The notes under the pieces were generated by a model that was given only the letters and a program-made list of their open reading frames with translations, was not told where the DNA came from and searched no databases. Position numbers and translations under genes: made by a program. A stretch of 64,000 nt of DNA from Bacillus sp. AZ43. GTDB taxonomy: Bacteria; Actinomycetota; Actinomycetes; Mycobacteriales; Geodermatophilaceae. The stretch lies in NCBI GenBank assembly GCA_004570425.1, contig SPQJ01000019.1, positions 1 through 64,000 of the forward strand, written 5' to 3'. Shown in pieces: positions 22,097 through 30,187 of this stretch (its first letter is position 1; each line of letters begins with the position of its first letter).

Positions 22097-23223
22097 CCCC
22101 GCGCGGGGCCGAGGACGAGCCGTGCCACCAGCCCGGCCACCAGCGCCCAGAAGGCGGCGCTCACCCCCGCGACGGCGATGCCCGAGGCGGCCGTCGCGAA
22201 GGTGACGACGGCGGGGATCCGCTCCCCGGGATCGGCGAGGGCCGCCTGCAGCGAGGCGGCGAGCGTGCCGAGCAGCGCGAGCCCGGCGACGGCCGGGATG
22301 ACCCCCTCGGGGGCCAGCAGCACGAGCGCCCCGAACGCCGCCGAGGCGACGCCGAGCAGGACGAACCCCACGCCGGCGGTCACGCCGGCGACCCAGCGCC
22401 GCGAACGGTCCTCGCCCGCCTCGGGGCCGGCGGAGAGCGCCGCGCTGATCGCCGCGAGGTTGATCGCGTGCCCCCCGGCCGGCGCACCGAGCACGGTGCC
22501 GACGCCGGTCACGAGCATCGAGCGCCGCCACGGCACGGTGTACCCGAGGCCGGCCATCACGGCGACGCCCGGGACGTTCTGCCCGGCCATCGTCACGAGG
22601 TAGAGCGGCAGCGCGATGCCGACGACCGCCGCGACCGTGAACGCCGGCGCGGTCAACTCCAGCCGCGGCGCGAGCGCGGCGGGGTCGAGCGCGACGTCCG
22701 AGGTGGCGAGGTGGACGCCGATGACGACCGCCGCGGCGACGAACGCGAGCGGCGCCGCCCAGCGAGGCGCGAGCCGGAGCGCGAGCAGCCAGACGGCGAC
22801 GACCGGCGCGACCGCGAGCGGGTTCTCCGCCAGCCCGGTGACCGGTCCCAGGCACAGCTGGAACAGCACCCCGGCGAGCATCGCCTGGGCGACCGACGCC
22901 GGGATGCCGGCGATGAGCGCGCCCAGGCGCGGGACGAGGCCGGTCAGCAGGATCAGCCCGCCGGTGACGAGGAAGGCGCCGACCGCGGCGGGCCAGCCGC
23001 CCTCCACCGGCCCGGTCGCGGCCAGCAGGGCGGCGCCCGGCGTCGACCACGCGACGGTGATCGGCAGCCGGGTCCAGGACGCGAGCGCGATGCACGCCAG
23101 GCCCATCGTGACGCTCACCGCGAGCAGCCCGCTCGACGCCTGGCCGGCGTCCGCGCCGACGCCCGTGAGGCCGCTCAGGACGACGACGAACGCGCTCGTG
23201 AAGCCGACGAGCGCCGACACCAC
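22093..23223 (-). CDS. BenE-family transporter (benzoate/H+ symporter like)
   Basis: A 376-residue hydrophobic protein with about 11-12 spans and the family features TRLPITVAWSTPGAALL, GIPASVAQAMLAG and GAPAGGHAINLAAIS. BenE relatives import benzoate or similar aromatic acids by proton symport, but no aromatic catabolic gene is near, so the substrate is unknown. GTG 23223 is the first conventional start. The frame continues upstream for 13 more residues (IADARYLRPVSAG) that look like a natural N-terminus and begin at an ATA overlapping the upstream stop (ATAG). Confidence 0.85.
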   Translation of the reverse strand: MVSALVGFTSAFVVVLSGLTGVGADAGQASSGLLAVSVTMGLACIALASWTRLPITVAWSTPGAALLAATGPVEGGWPAAVGAFLVTGGLILLTGLVPRLGALIAGIPASVAQAMLAGVLFQLCLGPVTGLAENPLAVAPVVAVWLLALRLAPRWAAPLAFVAAAVVIGVHLATSDVALDPAALAPRLELTAPAFTVAAVVGIALPLYLVTMAGQNVPGVAVMAGLGYTVPWRRSMLVTGVGTVLGAPAGGHAINLAAISAALSAGPEAGEDRSRRWVAGVTAGVGFVLLGVASAAFGALVLLAPEGVIPAVAGLALLGTLAASLQAALADPGERIPAVVTFATAASGIAVAGVSAAFWALVAGLVARLVLGPARG

Positions 23224-23258
23224 CCCGGCCGAGACCGGCCGGAGGTAACGGGCATCCG

Positions 23259-24608
23259 CTATGACGACGCTCCCTCGGCGAAGACCACCACGTTGTCCTC
23301 GTAGCTCCCCCGCGCCCGGTCGAAGGCGCCGCCGCAGGTGATCAGACGCAGCTCCGCGCCCTCCACCGGCGCGTAGACCTCGGCGGTCGGGAAAGAGGTC
23401 TTGGGCGTCCGGACGACGCGGGTGACGGTGAAGCGCGCCGTGCCGCCGTCGGCGCGGGCGACGACCACCGCCGCGCCCGGCTCGACCCGGGCGAGCGCGG
23501 CGAACACACCCGGCGCCCCCGCCCAGTCGACGTGCCCGGCGATCGCCGCGGGACCGATCGCGCCGGGCGCCGGGCCGCCGGTGTACCAGCCGGCCACCGC
23601 CGGATCGGCCGGAGGCGCGAAGGCGCCGGAGGGGTCCAGGCCCACCCCGGTGAGCGGGGCGTTCACGCCGACCGAGGGCACGACGAGGCGGACCGGCGCC
23701 GCCGGCAGCGCGGCCGCGTGCGGGGAGGTCACGGCGCCCTCGGCCGAAGCGGGTCCCGGCGCGGTGAGGAGGGCGGTGGCGGTCAGGCCCGCCACGGTCA
23801 GCAGGACCCGGGCACGGCGCCGCGCCACGACGAGACCGGCCAGGACGGCGCCGGCGGCCGGGACGAGCCCGGGACCGCTCCCGGCCTCCACGGCGCCGGT
23901 GGGGACGACGCCGGGCCCGGCCGCGTCGAGGACCGTCCGGACCTCCAGCCCGCCGCCGGGCCGGTCGAGGACGAGCAGCGTGACGACGGTGCCCGCGGCC
24001 ACGGTGACCGGCACCTCGGCGGCGCCGACGGCGAGGGTCAGCGTGCCCGCCGGGACGGTCCCGGCCGCGCCGACGTCGCCCGGGGCGAGCCGCTCCGCCG
24101 GGGCGTCGCCGCCGACCACACCGACGTCGACGGGTCCGGCCGCGGCGGACAGGACCCGTACCCGCGCCGAGCCCGGGGGAGGGGCGCTGAGGTCGTCGGG
24201 GACCGTCGCGAGCGCGGCGTCGGCGAACATGCCGGTCAGCGTCACGGTGCGCGCCGCGCCCGCCGCCAGCTCCACGCGGGTGGAGAGCACGGGCGGGGTC
24301 GAGCGGTCGCTGCCCGCGGCCCGCACGCTCACGGCGTAGCTGCCCGGGGGGAGCGCGGTCGCGGGGCTGACCGTGCCGTAACCCAGGCCGCTCGCGAGGT
24401 CGTCGCCCGGATCGGTCAGCGGGCCGCTGCCCGGCGGCAGCGGAGCCACGGCGACGTCGACCGCGGGGGTGTCGGGGGAGAGGTGGGCGAACCGCAGGCC
24501 GGCCTCGTCCGCGGCAGCGGCCACGGGCGTGCCGGACGACCAGAGGAACGACGCGAGCGCCGCGAGCAGGAGCCCGCGGCGCCCACGTGCCGGGAGAACT
24601 CGGATCAG
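23259..24608 (-). CDS. DUF4397 domain - class F-like sortase fusion protein
   Basis: The N-terminal part (LRFAHLSPDTPAVDV) is a DUF4397 domain. A hydrophobic span follows in mid-protein (about LVPAAGAVLAGLVVA and LLTVAGLTATALL). The C-terminal 150 residues are a sortase with active-site His in IAGHVDW, Cys in LITCGG and Arg near RARGSYEDN. From the first GTG (24524) the protein would lack a signal peptide; reading back in frame gives 28 residues with basic RGRR and a hydrophobic LLLAALASFLW run ending before AAAA. That frame begins with CTG 24608 overlapping the upstream TGA. I favour this 449-residue form. No LPxTG substrate gene is in the window. Confidence 0.75.
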   Translation of the reverse strand: MIRVLPARGRRGLLLAALASFLWSSGTPVAAAADEAGLRFAHLSPDTPAVDVAVAPLPPGSGPLTDPGDDLASGLGYGTVSPATALPPGSYAVSVRAAGSDRSTPPVLSTRVELAAGAARTVTLTGMFADAALATVPDDLSAPPPGSARVRVLSAAAGPVDVGVVGGDAPAERLAPGDVGAAGTVPAGTLTLAVGAAEVPVTVAAGTVVTLLVLDRPGGGLEVRTVLDAAGPGVVPTGAVEAGSGPGLVPAAGAVLAGLVVARRRARVLLTVAGLTATALLTAPGPASAEGAVTSPHAAALPAAPVRLVVPSVGVNAPLTGVGLDPSGAFAPPADPAVAGWYTGGPAPGAIGPAAIAGHVDWAGAPGVFAALARVEPGAAVVVARADGGTARFTVTRVVRTPKTSFPTAEVYAPVEGAELRLITCGGAFDRARGSYEDNVVVFAEGASS

Positions 24609-25771
24609 GAGCGGCCCTGGCCCTGGCCGACCGGCTGGTCGATGGCCTGGGTCGGCGGGTTCTGCGGCGCCTGCGTCGCGCCGTGCCGCGGGGGCATCGG
24701 CAGCTGACGGGTGGCCGCGGGCTCCGGACGGGTCGGCTGGCGGGCCGCAGCGGCCTCGCTCTCGCCCCGCGGCGCGCTGCTCGGCGCGGCCGGTGCCGTC
24801 GAGGGCGCGGTGGCCGACGACGACGTGGTGGGCGCGGCCGACGCGGGAGCGGGCTGCGGCCGGCGCTCGTCCTCGCGGGCCGGCGTGGACGTCGCGGCGG
24901 CCGGGGCGCTGGGAGCGGGCTGGGCGGCCGGCTGCGGGGCGGCGGGCTGCTGGGGGGCCGGCTGCTGCGGGCGGTCGCTGAGGTCGGGCAGCGTGGTGAG
25001 CAGCTGGCGGGCCTGGAGCAGGCGGCTGGTGAGCTCGTCGCGCACGTCGCGGATCGCCTCGGCCTTGGCCTCCGCCTCGGCGATGAGCTGGGCGGCGTGC
25101 TGCTCGGCGGCGGCGATGCGCTGCCGGGCCGCCTGGGTGGAGACGCGCTCGCGCTCCTCCTCGGCGGCGGCCGCCTCGGCGCGGCGGGCGCGCTGGGCGA
25201 TGTCGAAGTCCTCCTCGACCTTGGCGCGGCGGGCCTGCGACTCGGCGTCGAGGCGGGCGACCCGCTCCTGGGCCTTGGCGACGAGCTCGTCGGCGCGCTG
25301 CTGGGCCTTCTGCATGATCTGCTCGGCGTTCTGGCGGGCCTCGGCGAGCATCCGCTCCACCTCGGCCTGACCCGCGGCGTGCCGCTCGAGCAGGGCGCGC
25401 TCCTCGGCGGCGGTCTGCTCGCGGACGGCCTGCGCGTCGAGCTCGGCGGCGCGGCGGATCTCGCCCGCCTCCTCCTCGGCGAGCTGCAGCATGTGCTGGA
25501 TCCGCTCGCTGATGTTCTCGAAGGTCGGGGCCGAGGCCGTGGCCGCCTTGCGGCGCAGCGACTCGATCTCGCCGTGCAGGGCGGAGAGCTGGCTGGCGAG
25601 GTCCGCCGACCGGCTCACGGCGGCGTCGCGGTCGGCCAGGGCGATGCGGAAGTCGGCCTCGAGGCGCTCGATCGTCTCGGCGACCTGGCTGCGGTCGTAC
25701 CCCCGCAGGACCACGTCGAACGAGTGCTGGGCCTCGTGCATCGGCAGCTGATCGTGGCGGGGGTCGCTCAT
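24605..25771 (-). CDS. DivIVA-domain coiled-coil protein
   Basis: A 388-residue protein beginning with the DivIVA-like SFDVVLRGYDRSQVAETIERLE, followed by a long Ala/Glu/Arg/Gln coiled coil (about residues 60-260) and a Pro/Ala/Gln/Ser-rich disordered tail. DivIVA-family proteins mark curved membrane and organise polar growth or cytoskeleton-like filaments in actinobacteria. ATG 25771 is preferred over ATG 25780 because GCGAGG is at a good distance only from the former. The TGA overlaps the downstream sortase frame as CTGA. Confidence 0.8.
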   Translation of the reverse strand: MSDPRHDQLPMHEAQHSFDVVLRGYDRSQVAETIERLEADFRIALADRDAAVSRSADLASQLSALHGEIESLRRKAATASAPTFENISERIQHMLQLAEEEAGEIRRAAELDAQAVREQTAAEERALLERHAAGQAEVERMLAEARQNAEQIMQKAQQRADELVAKAQERVARLDAESQARRAKVEEDFDIAQRARRAEAAAAEEERERVSTQAARQRIAAAEQHAAQLIAEAEAKAEAIRDVRDELTSRLLQARQLLTTLPDLSDRPQQPAPQQPAAPQPAAQPAPSAPAAATSTPAREDERRPQPAPASAAPTTSSSATAPSTAPAAPSSAPRGESEAAAARQPTRPEPAATRQLPMPPRHGATQAPQNPPTQAIDQPVGQGQGRS

Positions 25772-25841
25772 GTCATCCATCCTCGCAGACCGCCGGACGC
25801 GCGTCAGCGTGTCGGCGGCCAATCCGTTGCCAGTGGGACAA

Positions 25842-25875
25842 CTGTGCCGCGGGGCGCCGAGGCCCCGCGGCACAG
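25842..25875 (-). terminator. hairpin terminator after ccr
   Basis: A perfect 14-base stem (25842-25855 with 25862-25875) with a six-base loop lies 13 bases after the ccr stop on the minus strand. It separates ccr from the DivIVA-like gene. Confidence 0.8.
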
Positions 25876-25887
25876 CTGCTCCGTCGA

Positions 25888-27219
25888 TCAGACCCCGCGG
25901 AAGCGGTTGATCGCGTCGATGTGCTTCTCGCGCTTCTCGGCGTCCTTGACGCCGAGACCTTCCTCGGGGGAGAGGGTCAGCACGCCGACCTTGCCCTGGT
26001 GGGCGTTCTTGTGGACGTCGAGGGCGGCCTGGCCGACCTCCTCCATCGGGTACACCTTCGACAGGGTCGGGTGGATGAGCCCCTTGTCGATGAGCCGGTT
26101 GGCCTCCCACGCCTCCTTGTAGTTGGCGAAGTGCGAGCTCAGGATCTTCTTGAGGTTCATCCAGAGGTACCGGTTGTCGTACTGGTGCAGGTAGCCGGTG
26201 GTGGAGGCGCAGGTGACGACCGTGCCGCCCTTCTTGGCGACGTAGACGCTGGCGCCGAAGGTCTCGCGGCCGGGGTGCTCGAAGACGATGTCGACGTCCT
26301 CGCCACCGGTCAGCTCACGGATCTTCTTGCCCAGGCGCTGCCACTCCTTGGGGTCCTGGGTGTTCTCGTCCTTCCAGAACTTGTACTGCTCGGCGGAGCG
26401 GTCGATGACCAGTTCCGCGCCCATCTTGCGGACGATCTCGGCCTTCTCCGGGCTGCTGACGACGCACACCGGGATCGCGCCGCCGTTGAGGGCCATCTGG
26501 GTGGCGTAGGAGCCCAGCCCGCCGGAGGCGCCCCAGATGAGGACGGTGTCGCCCTGCTTCATCGCCGCGCCGTTCTTGCTGACCAGCTGGCGGTAGGCGG
26601 TGGAGTTGACCAGGCCGGGCGCGGCGGCCTCCTCCCAGGAGAGGTGCGCCGGCTTCGGCATGAGCTGGTTGCTCTTGACCAGCGCCATCTCGGCGAGGCC
26701 GCCGAAGTTGGTCTCGAAGCCCCAGATCCGCTGCTGCGGGTCCATCATCGTGTCGTCGTGGCCGGCCGGATCCTCGAGCTCCACGGAGAGGCAGTGCGCG
26801 ACGACCTCGTCGCCGGGCTTCCACTTGTTCACGCCCGGGCCCACGCGCAGGACGACGCCGGCGAGGTCGGAGCCCACGATGTGGTACGGCAGGTCGTGGC
26901 GCTTGGTCAGCTCGGAGACCCGGCCGTAGCGCTCCAGGAAGCCGAAGGTCGAGACCGGCTCGAAGATCGACGTCCAGACGGTGTTGTAGTTCACCGAGGA
27001 GGCCATGACGGCGACGATCGCCTCACCCGGCCCCAGCTCGGGGGTGGCGACCTCCTGCACGTGCAGCGACTTGCGGGGGTCCTTCTCCTTGGTGGCCATG
27101 CCCTGGAACATGTCCTGCTCGTCCTTGCGCACCACGACGGCGCGGTAGGACTCCGGCACGGCCAGACCCCCCACGGCGTCCAGCTGGTCGGCGAGGATGG
27201 CGTCCCTGATCTCGTTCAC
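25888..27219 (-). CDS. ccr: crotonyl-CoA carboxylase/reductase
   Basis: Ccr (443 residues) reduces crotonyl-CoA with NADPH and fixes CO2, giving ethylmalonyl-CoA. It is an MDR-family enzyme with the cofactor motif WGASGGLGSYA. The four residues described as the CO2 pocket of enoyl-CoA carboxylases/reductases (N81, F170, E171, H365 in the Kitasatospora enzyme) have counterparts at a constant offset of two: Asn79, Phe168, Glu169 and His363. GTG 27219 has CAGGAG seven bases upstream. A perfect GTTACC/GGTAAC dyad lies 56 bases upstream. Two mutases, an epimerase and a thiolase nearby support the ethylmalonyl-CoA pathway. Confidence 0.96.
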   Translation of the reverse strand: MNEIRDAILADQLDAVGGLAVPESYRAVVVRKDEQDMFQGMATKEKDPRKSLHVQEVATPELGPGEAIVAVMASSVNYNTVWTSIFEPVSTFGFLERYGRVSELTKRHDLPYHIVGSDLAGVVLRVGPGVNKWKPGDEVVAHCLSVELEDPAGHDDTMMDPQQRIWGFETNFGGLAEMALVKSNQLMPKPAHLSWEEAAAPGLVNSTAYRQLVSKNGAAMKQGDTVLIWGASGGLGSYATQMALNGGAIPVCVVSSPEKAEIVRKMGAELVIDRSAEQYKFWKDENTQDPKEWQRLGKKIRELTGGEDVDIVFEHPGRETFGASVYVAKKGGTVVTCASTTGYLHQYDNRYLWMNLKKILSSHFANYKEAWEANRLIDKGLIHPTLSKVYPMEEVGQAALDVHKNAHQGKVGVLTLSPEEGLGVKDAEKREKHIDAINRFRGV

Positions 27220-27274
27220 GCGAACTCCTGGGTCTTCGTCGGCTCGGAGGCGTCGGCGGTGCGGGTGGCGCGAT

Positions 27275-27290
27275 GTTACCGATGGGTAAC
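27275..27290. promoter_or_regulatory. perfect 6+4+6 operator dyad before ccr
   Basis: GTTACCGATGGGTAAC is a perfect inverted repeat of GTTACC around four bases. On the minus strand its right end runs into TAACAT, a possible -10 box, which would put the start of transcription near 27268 and a 49-base leader before ccr. A bound dimer would cover the promoter. Related dyads lie at 13899, 19921 and 37630. Confidence 0.6.
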
Positions 27291-27307
27291 CGGGACGGCG
27301 AGCCCGG

Positions 27308-27766
27308 TCAGTGGGTCGGGTGAGCGGCGGGCTGGACCAGCTCGACGAGCACGCCGCCGGCGTCCTTCGGGTGGATGAAGTTGACCCGGCTGTCCGACGT
27401 GCCGCGCTTGGGCTCGTCGTAGAGCAGGCGCAGACCGCGCTCGCGCAGGGTCGCGCTGACCGCCTCGACGTCGTCGACGCGGAAGGCCAGCTGCTGGAGG
27501 CCCGGGCCGGAGCGGCCGATGAACTTGGCGATCGTCGACTCCGGGGTCAGCGGGGCCAGCAGCTGGATCCGGGTGTCCCCGTTCCCGACGGCGAGCATGG
27601 CCTCGCGGACGCCCTGCTCCTCGTTGGTCTCCTCGTGCACCGACTGCACGCCGAAGGCCTGCGCGTAGAACGCGATGGCCTCGTCGAGGTCGGGGACGGC
27701 GATCCCGACGTGGTCGATCGTGGTGAACAGCTCGCCGGGCAGCCCGGTACGCGTCTCGTTGGTCAC
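27308..27766 (-). CDS. mce: methylmalonyl-/ethylmalonyl-CoA epimerase
   Basis: A 152-residue VOC-fold enzyme that interconverts the 2R and 2S forms of methylmalonyl- or ethylmalonyl-CoA, feeding the mutases. Metal ligands by family position: His in [11 protein letters not shown], Gln in TRIQLLAPL, and Glu in VLVELVQ. The third ligand, usually His in GLHH, reads Gln here ([11 protein letters not shown]). It is divergent from the thiolase gene and lies upstream of ccr on the same strand, 88 bases apart. M. tuberculosis has the same epimerase-thiolase pair (Rv1322A-Rv1323). Confidence 0.92.
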   Translation of the reverse strand: MTNETRTGLPGELFTTIDHVGIAVPDLDEAIAFYAQAFGVQSVHEETNEEQGVREAMLAVGNGDTRIQLLAPLTPESTIAKFIGRSGPGLQQLAFRVDDVEAVSATLRERGLRLLYDEPKRGTSDSRVNFIHPKDAGGVLVELVQPAAHPTH

Positions 27767-27782
27767 GCGGGCATACTGCCGC

Positions 27783-27810
27783 CAGACGTCTCAGACGTCA
27801 CATCGATGTG
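27783..27810. promoter_or_regulatory. repeat and palindrome in the divergent epimerase/thiolase promoter region
   Basis: The 175-base gap contains two direct copies of CAGACGTC (27783 and 27792) followed by the perfect 12-base palindrome CACATCGATGTG (27799-27810). Further on, TATCCT at 27872-27877 could be a -10 box for the thiolase. The GTTACC dyad is absent here, so this promoter may be under other control. Confidence 0.35.
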
Positions 27811-27941
27811 GTGCTGTTCACGCTCGGGTGGGAGTGCGCGACAGCGGGGTGGCTCGTTGCACAGGTCGCCCTATCCTCATCGGCAACGAGATCGCACACG
27901 ACACGGCTGCCAACGGCGGCGGCCCGGCACTGGAGGCAGCA

Positions 27942-29132
27942 ATGTCCCGCTCCGTCATCGTCAGCGGCGCCCGCACCCCGATGGGCCGGCTCCTCGGCTC
28001 GCTGAAGGACTTCTCCGCCGCCGACCTCGGCGGCATCGCCATCAAGGCGGCGCTCGAGCGGGCCGGCATCTCGGGCGACCAGGTCGACTACGTGATCATG
28101 GGTCAGGTCATCCAGGCCGGCGCCGGCCAGAACCCTGCCCGCCCGGCCGCGGTCGCCGGCGGCATCCCGATGTCGGTGCCCTCGCTGACCATCAACAAGG
28201 TCTGCCTCTCGGGCATCAACGCCATCGCCATGGCCGACCAGCTCATCCGCGCCGGCGAGTACGACGTCGTCGTGGCCGGCGGCATGGAGTCGATGACCCA
28301 GGCCCCGCACATCCTCGCCAACTCGCGCACCGGCACGAAGTACGGCGACACCAAGCTGATCGACTCGATGGCCCACGACGGGCTCTCCGACACCTTCGAC
28401 CAGGTCGCGATGGGCGTGCTGACCGAGCAGGCCAACAGCCGCTACGACCTGACCCGCGAGGAGCAGGACGAGTTCGCCGCGGCCAGCCACCAGAAGGCGG
28501 CGCGCGCGGCCAAGGACGGGATCTTCGACGAGGAGATCACCCCCGTCCTCATCCCGCAGCGCAAGGGCGACCCGATCGAGTTCCGCGAGGACGAGGGCAT
28601 CCGGCCCGACACCACCGCGGAGAGCCTCTCCAAGCTCAAGCCCGCCTTCGCCAAGGACGGCACGATCACCGCCGGCACCGCCTCGCAGATCTCCGACGGC
28701 GCCTGCGCCGTCGTGGTGATGAGCGCGGAGAAGGCCGCCGAGCTGGGCATCACGCCGATCGCCGAGATCGGTGCCCACGGCGTCGTCGCTGGGCCGGACG
28801 CCACGCTGCAGAGCCAGCCGTCGCGCGCCATCCAGAAGGCCTGCGCCCGCGAGGGCATCGACCCCACGGACCTCGACCTGGTCGAGCTCAACGAGGCCTT
28901 CGCCGCGGTCGGCATCGTCTCCACCCGCGAGCTCGGCATCGACCCGGAGAAGGTCAACCCCAACGGCGGCGCGATCGCGCTGGGCCACCCGGTCGGCATG
29001 AGCGGTGCCCGCATCGTGCTGGACCTGGCGCTCGAGCTGCGCCGCCGCGGCGGCGGGGTCGGCGCGGCCGCGCTGTGCGGCGGCGGCGGTCAGGGCGACG
29101 CCCTGATCCTGCACGTCCCCGCCAAGGCGTGA
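27942..29132 (+). CDS. acetyl-CoA C-acetyltransferase (thiolase)
   Basis: A 396-residue biosynthetic-type thiolase condensing two acetyl-CoA to acetoacetyl-CoA. The nucleophile is the Cys of [11 protein letters not shown]; the second catalytic set is His in [11 protein letters not shown] and Cys in [13 protein letters not shown] 27942 is chosen because GGAGG lies five bases upstream and the family length is met. It is coupled to meaB by a GTGA overlap. It provides the entry step of the ethylmalonyl-CoA route and corresponds in position to fadA4 of M. tuberculosis. Confidence 0.95.
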   Translation: MSRSVIVSGARTPMGRLLGSLKDFSAADLGGIAIKAALERAGISGDQVDYVIMGQVIQAGAGQNPARPAAVAGGIPMSVPSLTINKVCLSGINAIAMADQLIRAGEYDVVVAGGMESMTQAPHILANSRTGTKYGDTKLIDSMAHDGLSDTFDQVAMGVLTEQANSRYDLTREEQDEFAAASHQKAARAAKDGIFDEEITPVLIPQRKGDPIEFREDEGIRPDTTAESLSKLKPAFAKDGTITAGTASQISDGACAVVVMSAEKAAELGITPIAEIGAHGVVAGPDATLQSQPSRAIQKACAREGIDPTDLDLVELNEAFAAVGIVSTRELGIDPEKVNPNGGAIALGHPVGMSGARIVLDLALELRRRGGGVGAAALCGGGGQGDALILHVPAKA

Positions 29133-30151
29133 CGGACGGCACCGCCGTCCAGACGGACGCCCCCGCCACCCCCAGCGGGCGGCGGGGGCGCCGGGCCGTC
29201 GACGTCCCGACGCTCGTCGAGCGTGCCCGCGAGGGCGACGCGCGGTCGGTGGCGCGGCTGATCTCGCTGGTGGAGGACGCCAGCCCCGCGCTGCGCGAGG
29301 TGGCGGCGGCGCTGGCCCCGCACACCGGGAGGGCCCAGGTCCTGGGCCTCACCGGGTCGCCCGGCGTCGGGAAGTCCACGACGACGACGGCGCTCGTCCG
29401 GGCCCTGCGCGCGGCCGGCAAGCGGGTCGGCGTGCTCGCCGTCGACCCGTCGTCCCCCTTCTCCGGCGGCGCCCTGCTCGGCGACCGCGTGCGGATGCAG
29501 GACCACGCCGGCGACAGCGGCGTCTACATCCGGTCGATGGCCTCCCGCGGCCACCTGGGCGGGCTGTCCTGGGCCACGCCGCAGGCGCTGCGGGTGCTCG
29601 ACGCGGCCGGCTGCGACGTGGTGCTGATCGAGACGGTCGGCGTCGGGCAGTCGGAGCTGGAGATCGCGTCGCTGGCCGACACGACGCTGGTCCTCATGGC
29701 GCCCGGGATGGGCGACGGGATCCAGGCGGCCAAGGCCGGGATCCTCGAGGTGGCCGACGTCTTCGTCGTCAACAAGGCCGACCGGGACGGCGCCGACCAG
29801 ACGGTGCGCGACCTGCGCTACATGCAGTCGCTGGGCGGCCGGCACTCCGAGCCGGGCGGCTGGCGCCCGCCCATCTGCCGGACCGTCGCCGCGCGGGAGA
29901 CCGACAACGGCATCGACGACGTCCTCGAGAAGATCGAGGCGCACCGGCAGTGGCTGGAGTCCTCGGGCGAGGGGCACCGCCGCCGGGCCGAGCGGGCCGC
30001 CCGCGAGATCGAGGCGATAGCCCTGGCCTCGCTGCGGGAGCGGATGGGCGACGTCCACGGCTCCGCCGCCCTGGGCGCGCTGGCCGACCGGGTGGTCGCC
30101 GGGGAGACCGACCCCTACCGCGCGGCGGACGACCTGCTCGAGCAGCTCTGA
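29129..30151 (+). CDS. meaB: MeaB/ArgK-type GTPase, B12-mutase chaperone
   Basis: A 340-residue G3E-family GTPase that guards loading and reactivation of adenosylcobalamin in acyl-CoA mutases. Walker A is GSPGVGKS at residues 76-83, followed by the switch-like [27 protein letters not shown] and the base-recognition motif NKAD. GTG 29129 overlaps the thiolase stop, so the two are translated together. Neither mutase gene is adjacent; it could serve both meaA (13.9 kb) and icmA (35.5 kb). Confidence 0.93.
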   Translation: MTDGTAVQTDAPATPSGRRGRRAVDVPTLVERAREGDARSVARLISLVEDASPALREVAAALAPHTGRAQVLGLTGSPGVGKSTTTTALVRALRAAGKRVGVLAVDPSSPFSGGALLGDRVRMQDHAGDSGVYIRSMASRGHLGGLSWATPQALRVLDAAGCDVVLIETVGVGQSELEIASLADTTLVLMAPGMGDGIQAAKAGILEVADVFVVNKADRDGADQTVRDLRYMQSLGGRHSEPGGWRPPICRTVAARETDNGIDDVLEKIEAHRQWLESSGEGHRRRAERAAREIEAIALASLRERMGDVHGSAALGALADRVVAGETDPYRAADDLLEQL

Positions 30152-30187
30152 CCTGCGCGTCCCCGGTCGGCCGATGAGGATGGACCG

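Noticed and set aside
23235-23256. A further dyad near GGTAAC at 23244, before BenE
   Set aside because: Only one half-site is present and no GTTACC lies at the proper distance.
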